Shown here piece after piece: positions 23,743-30,970 of a DNA stretch of 34,145 bases. Location: assembly GCA_039933315.1 (NCBI GenBank), contig JBDTOI010000022.1:1-34145 (forward strand), written 5' to 3'. Source of the stretch: DASXRU01 sp039933315 (GTDB lineage Bacteria; Acidobacteriota; Blastocatellia; Pyrinomonadales; Pyrinomonadaceae). Each line of letters begins with the position of its first letter. Positions within the stretch are counted from its first letter, which is position 1. The position numbers were made by a program, and so were the translations under genes. The notes beneath the pieces were generated by a model. It did no database searches, was not told the DNA's origin, and saw nothing but the letters and a program-made list of their open reading frames with translations.

Positions 23743-25398
23743 CTAAACCTTCTCGACTTCAGGGCGGAACTTCCCTATCACTTTCATTTCCTCAATCGGC
23801 GCAAACTCATAAGCTTCCCAGGTAACCACCGGCGTCTGCTCGAAGTTTTCCGTGGGCGGGGGTGAAGACGTACGCCACTCCAAACCTGGCAGATGCCATG
23901 GATTTGCTTCTGCCAACGGACCGTAGCGCAGCGTCCAAAGTAAATAAAACAAGGGAATCAACAGGCCCACGCCGAGAATCGATGCCCCGGCTGTCGAAAG
24001 CACGTGCAGCACCTGAAACTCCGGCGGATAAACATGGTAGCGCCGCGGCATTCCCATGTAGCCAAGCACGAACTGGGGTAGGAACGTGAGATTGAATCCG
24101 ACAAAGACTACTAAAGCGGAAAACCTGCCCCAACCCTCCGGATACATGCGCCCGGATATCTTGGGCCACCAGTAATGCAGGCCCCCGAGATAGCCGAAGA
24201 GCGCCCCGCCTACCATGATGAAATGGAAGTGGGCAACAATAAAGTATGTGTCGCTCACATGAACGTCCACCGCCAGCGCCGCGAGAAACAACCCCGTCAT
24301 GCCGCCGACCGTGAAGAGTCCGATGAAGCCCAGGGCGTAAAGCATCGGCGTGTCGTATGAGATCGAACCCCGGTATAGCGTCGCGGTCCAGTTAAAGACC
24401 TTTATCGCCGACGGAATCGCGACCGCAAAGCTCAGGAATGAAAAGATCATTCCCGCGTAAACGGACTGGCTGGCGACAAAGAGATGGTGTCCCCAAACCA
24501 GAAAGCCAAACACCGCGATAGCCAGACTGGAGAAGGCGACGAACTTGTAACCAAAAATGTTCTTGCGGGAAAAGTTGGCAATCAATTCACTGACGACACC
24601 CATGCTGGGCAAAATCATTATGTAAACGGCCGGGTGCGAGTAAAACCAGAACAGGTGCTGAAACAATACCGGATCGCCCCCCAGGGCGGGATCGAAAATT
24701 CCTATGTGCGCCAGCCTCTCAAAGGCCAGCAGCAAGATCGTAATGGCAATCACCGGCGTGCCGAGCACCATGACCAGGCTGGTGGCGTAATGCGCCCAGA
24801 TAAACAAGGGCAGGCGAAACCAGGTCATGCCGGGCGCGCGCATGGTGTGTATGGTGACAATAAAGTTCAGGCCGGTCAGAATCGAGGAAAAGCCGTTGAT
24901 GAAAATCCCCAGACCGGTGGCCACCACGTAAGAGTTGGAAAAGGTCGTGCTATACGGCGTGTAGAAGGTCCAGCCGGTGTCCACTCCGCCGGCCAGCAGG
25001 GCGTAGATCGTAATCACTCCGCCCAGCATGTAGATGTACCAGCTGAGAAGGTTCAGGCGCGGGAAGGCCAGATCTTTCGCGCCGATCATCATGGGCACGA
25101 GAAAGTTTCCCAGCGTCGCAGGAATGGACGGGATCAGGAAAAAGAAGACCATGATGATCCCGTGCTGGGTGAACAGCTTGTTGTAAGTGCTGGACTGGAC
25201 CAGGTCCCCCTGCGGGGTCAACAACTCCAGGCGTATGGCGATGGCATAGAGGCTGCCAAGCATGAAGAAGAAGGAGATCGAGCCCAGGTAAAGTATGGCG
25301 ATGCGCTTATGATCTTTAGTCAGCAACCATGACTTCATGCCGTGTTCGGCATTGAGATAGTTCACGCGCGATGCTGCTGGTTTAGTAAATGTTCCCAT
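23743..25398 (-). CDS. coxA: Cytochrome c oxidase subunit I (A2 type)
   Basis: A 551-residue catalytic subunit of a haem-copper O2 reductase and proton pump, with about 12-13 membrane helices. Ligands visible: H79 (low-spin haem, T-Q-H-G), CuB ligands H255 (Y-S-H-P-A-V-Y) and H304/H305 (W-G-H-H-L-F), then H390 (high-spin haem) and H392 (low-spin haem) in V-A-H-F-H-F. Y259 is placed for the His-Tyr cross-link. Helix VI has Y-S-H-P-A-V-Y where A1 enzymes have G-H-P-E-V-Y. The missing glutamate and the Y-S pair mark the A2 subfamily, as in Rhodothermus and Thermus caa3. It follows coxB (subunit II) with a 128-bp gap holding an inverted repeat and precedes coxC. Confidence 0.97.
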   Translation of the reverse strand: MGTFTKPAASRVNYLNAEHGMKSWLLTKDHKRIAILYLGSISFFFMLGSLYAIAIRLELLTPQGDLVQSSTYNKLFTQHGIIMVFFFLIPSIPATLGNFLVPMMIGAKDLAFPRLNLLSWYIYMLGGVITIYALLAGGVDTGWTFYTPYSTTFSNSYVVATGLGIFINGFSSILTGLNFIVTIHTMRAPGMTWFRLPLFIWAHYATSLVMVLGTPVIAITILLLAFERLAHIGIFDPALGGDPVLFQHLFWFYSHPAVYIMILPSMGVVSELIANFSRKNIFGYKFVAFSSLAIAVFGFLVWGHHLFVASQSVYAGMIFSFLSFAVAIPSAIKVFNWTATLYRGSISYDTPMLYALGFIGLFTVGGMTGLFLAALAVDVHVSDTYFIVAHFHFIMVGGALFGYLGGLHYWWPKISGRMYPEGWGRFSALVVFVGFNLTFLPQFVLGYMGMPRRYHVYPPEFQVLHVLSTAGASILGVGLLIPLFYLLWTLRYGPLAEANPWHLPGLEWRTSSPPPTENFEQTPVVTWEAYEFAPIEEMKVIGKFRPEVEKV

Positions 25399-25423
25399 AC
25401 TGGTTTAAGACCCGCCCGATCCC

Positions 25424-25523
25424 GTTTAGCAGCGGGCTACTGCCCTCTTTCTTCCGCTTCCGCTCCGATCTGCTTCCTTCATTCTCGCGCTCCCCAAGGG
25501 CGGGTTGTAGCCCGCCGCTAAAC
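25424..25523. repeat. 17-bp inverted repeat between coxB and coxA
   Basis: Arms 25424-25440 (gtttagcagcgggctac) and 25507-25523 are reverse complements with one mismatch. A second, shorter pair (acccgccc at 25410-25417, gggcgggt at 25498-25505) is interleaved with the first. The interior is pyrimidine-rich (ctttcttccgcttccgctcc). It occupies the gap between subunits II and I. Confidence 0.75.
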
Positions 25524-25526
25524 AGA

Positions 25527-26546
25527 TCATTTGGGGCCAGGGCCCGCCTGGGGTGTCATCGCTGCCGGATTTGCTGTCGGCACAGGGGGTCTGGCGCCCG
25601 GTGTTTCCGGTCTATTCGCACTCAATGATTTAACGAACGCGGTCAGCTGCATCAATTGCTCTTCAGTCACCTGGCCCTGGAATGACGGCATGATAGGACC
25701 AAAGCCGGATACAATTTTCGCCTGGGGGTTCAGGATCGATTCGCGAATGTAATTCTCGTCCGCTTTAATCACCTGACCGTTATTGAGCTGCGTCTGCCCG
25801 TTGAACAATCCCAGCAGGGCCGGACCGCGGCCGCCTTCTCCGTTGGCTCCGTGACAGGAAACACAGCCCAGCGATTGATACACTTGTTGGCCGGCGGTAG
25901 AGGCGGACTGTTGATTGGCGTTTCCCGCCAGCCAGTTATCAAAGTCGGTGGGCTCCATCACGATCACCCAGCCACCCATGCCCGAATGATTCATGCCGCA
26001 AAACTCGGCACAAAACAGGTGGTAGCGGCCGGGCTTGGTGGCTTCGAACCAGAGGCCCGTGTAGCGCCCGGGAACCACGTCGGCCTTGATACGAAAGGCC
26101 GGCACAAACAGATCATGAATGACGTCTTCGGTGGTCATGATCAGTTTGACCTTGCGGCCGACCGGCACGTGCAGTTCGTTGATCTCGCGCTGGCCGGTGG
26201 TGTGCTGAAACTTCCACATCCACTGCTTGGCGACCACGTAGACTTCGATGGCGTCCTTCGGCATACGGTACTGGGCGAAGTAAACCTTCGCGCCCCAGAC
26301 GAAGAAGCTCATCGCGATCAGGAATGGAATCACCGACCAGAGCGTTTCCAGGCGGTGCGAGCCGGCAATGGGGCGCGGGATTTCGAAAGGGGAGCGACGG
26401 CGATACTTGATTACGAAAAAGGTCAGGACGCCGGAGATTAGCAAGGTAAAGAAAATTGTTACGCCGGAAAGATAGAAATAGAGTGCGTCCACCCGGCCGG
26501 AGAGGGTGGAGGCACTTTCAGGTAAAAATGGCATCCAGGATTGCAT
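25527..26546 (-). CDS. coxB: Cytochrome c oxidase subunit II with fused cytochrome c
   Basis: A 339-residue caa3-type subunit II. Two membrane segments (about 24-46 and 68-88) anchor a periplasmic CuA domain with ligands H144 and C179-A-E-F-C183-G-M-N-H187-S-G-M190. A cytochrome c domain is fused at the C-terminus (about 215-312): haem-binding C228-V-S-C231-H232 and distal ligand M286 in M-P-S-F. A Pro/Ala-rich tail ends the protein. Electrons from alternative complex III can enter through the fused haem, pass to CuA and then to subunit I. It has no obvious Shine-Dalgarno sequence, and its leader is AT-rich. It lies between SCO and coxA. Confidence 0.96.
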   Translation of the reverse strand: MQSWMPFLPESASTLSGRVDALYFYLSGVTIFFTLLISGVLTFFVIKYRRRSPFEIPRPIAGSHRLETLWSVIPFLIAMSFFVWGAKVYFAQYRMPKDAIEVYVVAKQWMWKFQHTTGQREINELHVPVGRKVKLIMTTEDVIHDLFVPAFRIKADVVPGRYTGLWFEATKPGRYHLFCAEFCGMNHSGMGGWVIVMEPTDFDNWLAGNANQQSASTAGQQVYQSLGCVSCHGANGEGGRGPALLGLFNGQTQLNNGQVIKADENYIRESILNPQAKIVSGFGPIMPSFQGQVTEEQLMQLTAFVKSLSANRPETPGARPPVPTANPAAMTPQAGPGPK

Positions 26547-26570
26547 TTTTTTGATTTCAGATTTTTTTCA

Positions 26571-26710
26571 GATCCCAAATTTGAGATCTCAGTTAATCTC
26601 AGTTAAGAGAATCCCCTTCCGTCCCTGATTTGAGAATCTCAAATTTGGAAACCCTCCCAATGAAGAGCTTTGAGCTTCCGATTCGCCCTTTTTTTTGGGA
26701 TCTCAAATTT
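26571..26710. repeat. AT-rich AAATTTGAGATC repeats in the sco-coxB gap
   Basis: aaatttgagatc at 26578-26589 and its reverse complement at 26699-26710, with a partial copy (aatctcaaattt) at 26635-26646, plus further gatctcag units. Base composition is much lower in GC than the flanking genes. The whole 175-bp gap is built from these units, and no gene is seen in it. Confidence 0.7.
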
Positions 26711-26721
26711 CAGATCTCAGA

Positions 26722-27693
26722 TCAGAGACTAGACTTAACTCCCTCTGCAACTGCGGGACTCTTCCACCTGACATTTCCCAAAAACACCAAAAACACCAAA
26801 AGCCCAACCATCCCCACCAGCATGACCACCCCGCCTATGCGCACCATATTCATCACCACCGCACCATATTTTCCCGTGGCCGGATCGTAGTGATAGCAAT
26901 AGAGCAATAGCTGATCGACCGGCGAGCCGATCTTGTTGGCCGAAGCTTCTACCAGGCCCAATCGCAGATCCTTGGGCGAATACTCAATGCCATAGAAGTA
27001 GCGGGCAATCTTTCCTTCAGGCGTCATCACCATAATGCCGCTGGCATGGGCAAACTGATTCGTGGCCACATCGAAGTTGTAACGAAACCCGACCGCCTCA
27101 GTCAGCCGCCGGATATTAGCCTCATCGCCAGTCAAAAAGTGCCAGCCATTCGCCGCCTGAGAGCGTTTGGCCGCCGGCAGATAATCCAGGTAAAGCTTTT
27201 TCTTCTCTGTCGCCAGCGCCGGCGTCTCGCGCGCATCGAAGCTGACAGTAACAACGTCGAATTCGCTACCCGGTGTAAACGATAGCGCCCGGAACGTTCC
27301 CACCATCCCATTGAGCACCTGCGTACAAAGCATGGGGCAGGAGTAATAGACCAGGGAAAGCACTACGGGACGCTTGCCGAAGTACTGGCTCAGTTGCACC
27401 GTGTTACCGGCTTCATCTTTGAAAGTCGCATCCAGCGGCAGTTGCGCATTCAAACGCTGGTCGATGCCAACCTTCTGCAGGGCGGGCGGCAAACCGGTCG
27501 AGACCTTCCCGGTTTCCGGCCGCGCGCCATAAAGCGGCGAACTCGGTCCCGGTCCCCCGGGCTGGGCCTGGACTGGAAGGCAGAAGGCGAACAGCAGAAG
27601 GCAGACGGCAGACCACAGACGGCAGGAGACAGACGGCCGGCTGTTCGCCGTTGAAATCGCTCTTTTTCGAAGTCGCACTCTCATAACCTTCAC
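26722..27693 (-). CDS. SCO1/SenC family copper chaperone
   Basis: A 323-residue SCO protein that delivers copper to the CuA site of subunit II, encoded directly downstream. The thioredoxin-like domain (about 85-255) has the copper ligands C119-P-M-L-C123 and H216 (F-A-H-A-S-G). Unlike many SCO proteins it has both an N-terminal signal peptide (about 24-44, ending V-Q-A-Q) and a C-terminal membrane anchor at 284-306. The GTG at 27693 is a good start, six bases after AGGAG; ATG at 27684 is the alternative. Both that ribosome site and the signal-peptide core are made of purine/pyrimidine satellite repeats (27574-27745), which is unusual. Confidence 0.94.
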   Translation of the reverse strand: MKVMRVRLRKRAISTANSRPSVSCRLWSAVCLLLFAFCLPVQAQPGGPGPSSPLYGARPETGKVSTGLPPALQKVGIDQRLNAQLPLDATFKDEAGNTVQLSQYFGKRPVVLSLVYYSCPMLCTQVLNGMVGTFRALSFTPGSEFDVVTVSFDARETPALATEKKKLYLDYLPAAKRSQAANGWHFLTGDEANIRRLTEAVGFRYNFDVATNQFAHASGIMVMTPEGKIARYFYGIEYSPKDLRLGLVEASANKIGSPVDQLLLYCYHYDPATGKYGAVVMNMVRIGGVVMLVGMVGLLVFLVFLGNVRWKSPAVAEGVKSSL

Positions 27694-27745
27694 TGGCTAC
27701 TCCTGCCTTCTGCTCCTGCCTCCTGCCCCTGCCTCCTGCTTCCTA
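27574..27745. repeat. Purine/pyrimidine satellite overlapping the sco 5' end
   Basis: On the plus strand a ggcagaagg/cagacggcag run (27574-27636) and a cctgcctcctgcccctgcc run (27700-27745) are roughly complementary to each other. On the sco transcript the second becomes a purine leader that includes AGGAG, and the first becomes a pyrimidine run encoding residues 20-40. The two halves could pair. Related sequence is found at 30103-30215 and 281-297. Confidence 0.75.
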
Positions 27746-28204
27746 TTTCCTCACGGGCAACCCCTGCTCGACTATCTTCTTCTTCGCTTCCTCGATTGGC
27801 ATGCCATACCGCTGGCCCTTTTCATCTATTGGGCCCTTCTCCAATACGTCTTTCCATTTTTCCTGCACTACCTTTAACTCCGCCTCCGGCGCTTTCAGTT
27901 CCAGGTTCTGACCTTCGACCGAGTAGCCGGGCGCCGACTGCAGCCGGGGCTCCGGAGGCAGGCGTTCTTTTTCCGTCAAAGCCATCGGCCCCGGATTCGG
28001 ATTTTCCTGCGTATCAAGCGCGCGAAACATTCCCCACATCAGCAGGTAGACCGCCACCCCCATTACCAGCAAACCGATAATGAACTTCAGAATGCCGCCA
28101 ACACTGACATCGCTATGCTCGTATGTGACGTGAACATTCTTTATGTGCGAGACATCCGGCGTCTCAGTCACATGTTGTTTGCCGTTGCTGCCGTTTCCGG
28201 TCAT
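27743..28204 (-). CDS. Hypothetical one-TM protein between actF and sco
   Basis: A 153-residue protein I do not recognise. A polar, His-rich N-terminal segment (about 1-34) leads to one membrane helix (about 37-58) and a periplasmic tail rich in Pro, Glu and Lys. The tail includes a conserved-looking block at about 108-153 (L-K-A-P-E-A-E-L, then Y-G-M-P-I-E-E-A-K-K-K-I-V-E-Q-G-L-P). The ATG follows GAGGAAG. It lies 50 bp after actF and 49 bp before sco, inside the respiratory operon, so a role in assembling or linking the two complexes is plausible but unproven. Confidence 0.8.
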   Translation of the reverse strand: MTGNGSNGKQHVTETPDVSHIKNVHVTYEHSDVSVGGILKFIIGLLVMGVAVYLLMWGMFRALDTQENPNPGPMALTEKERLPPEPRLQSAPGYSVEGQNLELKAPEAELKVVQEKWKDVLEKGPIDEKGQRYGMPIEEAKKKIVEQGLPVRK

Positions 28205-28254
28205 CCCTTAACTTCCTCTTTGCCGCACTAAATCCTCGGCGCTCGGCCCTTTTT

Positions 28255-29457
28255 TTACACCTCGTGTGCGACCGGGTGCCGGGCCTGTTCCAGTACTGAT
28301 TCCAGCTGCGGATCATTCAGCGGCACCAGCGGCCGCTTTTGCAGTTGCCACGAGAACGCTGCCACCCAGAGGCCGCCGATCCCCAGCGGCGCGACCACGT
28401 CCATCCAGCTCAAATGAAAGTGGTGCTGATTGAACTCAGGTTCGATCAGCCAGAACAGATCCACCAGTCGCATGAACAGCAGAAAGGCCGCCAGCATCGC
28501 GAGCTTGTGCGCATTCCGCTTCAGATCCCGGGACAGCAACAACAGGAATGGCAGCGCAAAGTGCAAAACGATCACGGCAATTGCAATCCAGCCCCAGCCA
28601 CCGCGCGTGCGATGCAGGTACCAGGTAGTCTCCTCGGGCAAGTTTCCCGACCAAATAATCAGGTATTGGGAAAACGCAAAGTAGGCCCAGAGCATCACCA
28701 GCGCCAGCAGCAGTTTTCCCAGATCATGGAAGTGTGAAGCCCGCACAATATTAATCATCGGCTCGCGGTTTGCGAGCAAAGACATGGTAGCAATCACAAA
28801 GGCCATCGCGCTCAGGGCCCACGAGGCGACGAAAAGAAATCCAAACATCGTGGAATACCATTCCGGATCCAGCGACATCACCCAGTCGATGGAAGCGAAG
28901 GTAGTCGTCAGCACAAAGAACGCCAGACCCGGGCCACTCAGATTCTTCATACGCCGGGTGAAGCGCGGGTCGGCAGTCCGATCCTGTTCGCGCGACCAGA
29001 AGTTCAAAAGGTACGCGAGCAAAAGCCAGAGGGCGAAATAGACTGCCGTCCGGCCGGTAAAGAACGCCGGATTGAGATAGTGTTCGCTCTTGCTCATTAG
29101 GGCCGGGCTCTTTCCCATCTTTGGCGGGTCCGTCCAGGGATATATTTGCTTCATTCCCAGGATGACCGGAACAAACAAAATGAGAATTAAGGGAATCGTT
29201 CTCGTGGCCGCCTCCAGCACGCGGCGAATCACCAGTCCCCAATTACCACCCGTAAGGTGCTGCAACATCAAAAGCGCCAGGGCGCCCAGTGATACTCCCG
29301 CCCAGAACACAATCCCCACCAAATAAGAGTGAAAGAACTGCGGGCGATCAACGAAAGCTCCGATCAAAAGCAGCCCGAGCAACACCGCGCCAACCATCAG
29401 CGCGCGTTGCTGAACGCGTCGTAGTTCCGGCGGTGCAATGTATTGGCCTTCGATCAC
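28255..29457 (-). CDS. actF: Alternative complex III subunit ActF
   Basis: A 400-residue integral membrane subunit of the quinol:cytochrome c oxidoreductase ACIII, related to NrfD/PsrC-type proteins like ActC. About ten membrane helices are visible, starting at about residue 21 after the soluble N-terminus I-E-G-Q-Y-I-A-P-P-E-L-R-R. Loops rich in Trp and Pro (P-W-T-D-P-P-K-M, F-F-T-G-R-T-A-V-Y-F) are usual for ActF. The start is a GTG at 29457 whose GTGA overlaps the actE stop, so translation is coupled. A longer in-frame reading to 29625 would only read through actE in another frame. No metal centres are expected in this subunit. Confidence 0.93.
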   Translation of the reverse strand: MIEGQYIAPPELRRVQQRALMVGAVLLGLLLIGAFVDRPQFFHSYLVGIVFWAGVSLGALALLMLQHLTGGNWGLVIRRVLEAATRTIPLILILFVPVILGMKQIYPWTDPPKMGKSPALMSKSEHYLNPAFFTGRTAVYFALWLLLAYLLNFWSREQDRTADPRFTRRMKNLSGPGLAFFVLTTTFASIDWVMSLDPEWYSTMFGFLFVASWALSAMAFVIATMSLLANREPMINIVRASHFHDLGKLLLALVMLWAYFAFSQYLIIWSGNLPEETTWYLHRTRGGWGWIAIAVIVLHFALPFLLLLSRDLKRNAHKLAMLAAFLLFMRLVDLFWLIEPEFNQHHFHLSWMDVVAPLGIGGLWVAAFSWQLQKRPLVPLNDPQLESVLEQARHPVAHEV

Positions 29458-30233
29458 TTCGTGTGCTCTTTTCCACCGGCGGCGTTGCCGGCCGGGGCCG
29501 GGGTCGGTGAAGTCCCCGGTTGAGCCGTTGGCTGCTGACTCAATTGCAGCGCCCGGATGTACGCAATGATGGCCCAACGATCCGCCGCCCTTATCTGTGC
29601 CGCATAGCTCGGCATGGCTCCCCAACCGTTCGTGCTAACGTCGAAGAAGTGTCCGACCGGAGCCTGTCGCAAACGTTCCTCGTGGAATGAAGGCGGTTTA
29701 CGGAAGCCACGCCGGACTACCAGACCGTCACCAATACCGGTCATGCCGTGGCACGCGGCGCAAAAGATTTGATAGCGTTCCTGGCCTCGATTGACCGTGT
29801 CCATCGTGATCGGAATGGGAAACGTCTCAACATCGTCGGGATAAACTGCACTTTGCGCGTTTGCCCCGCTCGGTCCGGCGGGATTCGGACCTGCAACACC
29901 CGGCTGCGGGGTGGCGCCGCTCTGCATTCCAATCGCGCCCTGAACACCGCCCGGCTTATTCTTCTTCCCCGTGTAGAACTCTCTGTCCGCGCGCAAGTAG
30001 CCGCGCGGCACAGTGCCTTCTACTAACTGCCTGGACGACAATCCATCCCGGAAGAACCCGCTGGATTGGTAAGCCGTGTACTTTGGCTGGTCCTGCATGT
30101 CCTGGCGACAGGCGACAGACGGCAAGAGGCAGGAGGCAGACAGCAGGAGGTAGACCAATGACCGGCGCGGCCGAAGACGTTCTCCTGCCCACTGCCTCCT
30201 GCCGACTGCCTCCTGTTTTCTACAGATCCACAT
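29454..30233 (-). CDS. actE: Alternative complex III monohaem cytochrome ActE
   Basis: A 259-residue exported c-type cytochrome subunit. The haem site is C158-A-A-C161-H162 with M207 (G-A-M-P-S-Y) as the probable second ligand. The blocks V-P-R-G-Y-L-R-A-D and F-Y-T-G-K before the haem and R-Q-A-P-V-G-H-F-F-D-V-S-T-N-G after it are characteristic of ActE. The signal peptide ends L-P-S-V-A-C42, which could be a lipobox. A Gly/Pro/Ala insert at about 95-130 looks disordered. The start overlaps the actD end by 14 bp. The signal-peptide region (about 27-44) is encoded by a satellite repeat. The N-terminal 22 residues before it are charged and long for a signal peptide, so a later start (TTG) is possible. 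Confidence 0.93.
   Translation of the reverse strand: MWICRKQEAVGRRQWAGERLRPRRSLVYLLLSASCLLPSVACRQDMQDQPKYTAYQSSGFFRDGLSSRQLVEGTVPRGYLRADREFYTGKKNKPGGVQGAIGMQSGATPQPGVAGPNPAGPSGANAQSAVYPDDVETFPIPITMDTVNRGQERYQIFCAACHGMTGIGDGLVVRRGFRKPPSFHEERLRQAPVGHFFDVSTNGWGAMPSYAAQIRAADRWAIIAYIRALQLSQQPTAQPGTSPTPAPAGNAAGGKEHTK
30103..30215. repeat. Purine/pyrimidine satellite overlapping the actE 5' end
   Basis: The plus strand has a ggcaagaggcaggaggcag run (30103-30153) and a ctcctgcccactgcctcctg run (30182-30215), roughly complementary to each other. In the actE transcript the second gives a purine tract in codons 7-18 and the first a pyrimidine tract encoding about residues 27-44. The arrangement mirrors the one at the sco start. 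Confidence 0.75.
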
Positions 30234-30762
30234 CGCAAACGTCCTTCGGCTCCAGACCCTGTATAAAGCTAACCACCTGGTCGTGATCGAACTTCTCGTC
30301 CTTTGCCTCGATCACGAGGAAAAACCGATCGCGCGTCGCCAACGCGAAGTTGGGCGCGTTAAAGACCGGATGATAAGGCTGCGGCAGCTTGTTCAGCGCC
30401 AGCATGCCGAACACCGCCGCCAGCGCCGCAGCCAGGATGGTGCATTCAAAAGTAATCGGAATGAAGGCCGGCCAGCTGTTGAATGGTTTGCCGCCGACGT
30501 TCAAGGGATAATCGATTACCTCCATCCAGTACTGCATAAAAAATCCGCCCAGCCCGCCCAGCACTCCGCCGATCAGAACTATCAAAGGCAAACGCGTGTG
30601 ATGAAAACCGATGGCCTCCGATAACGCTTCAATCGGAAACGGCGAGTAGCCATTGATTCTGCGATAGCCGGCTTCATAGGTGCGCCGCGCCGCCGCCACC
30701 AGTTCGGTCGGATTATCGAACTCGGCCATTACGCCGTAGAGCTGTGGCGTCTTCGCTTTCAT
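30220..30762 (-). CDS. actD: Alternative complex III subunit ActD (DUF3341)
   Basis: A 180-residue membrane subunit of ACIII. The N-terminal soluble part (L-Y-G-V-M-A-E-F-D-N-P, then A-G-Y-R-R-I-N-G-Y-S-P-F-P-I-E) is the DUF3341 signature. Two membrane helices follow at about 57-77 and 98-124, and a C-terminal soluble part (R-D-R-F-F-L-V-I-E-A-K-D) ends the protein. ActD is a structural subunit without cofactors. Its last 14 bp overlap actE. Upstream is a 208-bp gap to actC containing a long inverted repeat. The ATG has no clear Shine-Dalgarno sequence. Confidence 0.93.
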   Translation of the reverse strand: MKAKTPQLYGVMAEFDNPTELVAAARRTYEAGYRRINGYSPFPIEALSEAIGFHHTRLPLIVLIGGVLGGLGGFFMQYWMEVIDYPLNVGGKPFNSWPAFIPITFECTILAAALAAVFGMLALNKLPQPYHPVFNAPNFALATRDRFFLVIEAKDEKFDHDQVVSFIQGLEPKDVCDVDL

Positions 30763-30816
30763 ACAAACTCAGTCAAACTGTTTCCATCTATCATTTTCTA
30801 ATGTTCAATGCTGTGA

Positions 30817-30927
30817 CATGAAGTCAGTACCACCACGCGGTAGCGGGTGGGTCTGCTCGCAATTGCGCGAGTCCCGAGCTCCGCATCAACTACCCACCCG
30901 CTACCGCGTGGTGGTACTGACCTCATG
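30817..30927. repeat. 36-bp inverted repeat between actC and actD
   Basis: Arms 30817-30852 and 30892-30927 are reverse complements over 36 bp with one mismatch (core agtaccaccacgcggtagcg), separated by 39 bp. The arms are GC-rich and would form a very stable RNA hairpin in the operon transcript. A short piece resembling it (ggggtcagtaccgc) is seen at 13829-13842. Confidence 0.9.
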
Positions 30928-30970
30928 GACACTCCATTGAGTGAATTGAATGACATATGGAAACAATCAT

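Noticed and set aside
24484..25332. 282-aa open frame on plus, opposite coxA
   Set aside because: It lies antisense to a gene with all oxidase ligands. Its residues are His/Gln/Arg-rich low-quality sequence with no family signature, as expected for a shadow frame.
29458..29625. N-terminal extension of ActF
   Set aside because: It lies wholly within actE in another frame. The GTG at 29457 overlapping the actE stop gives the expected ActF start.
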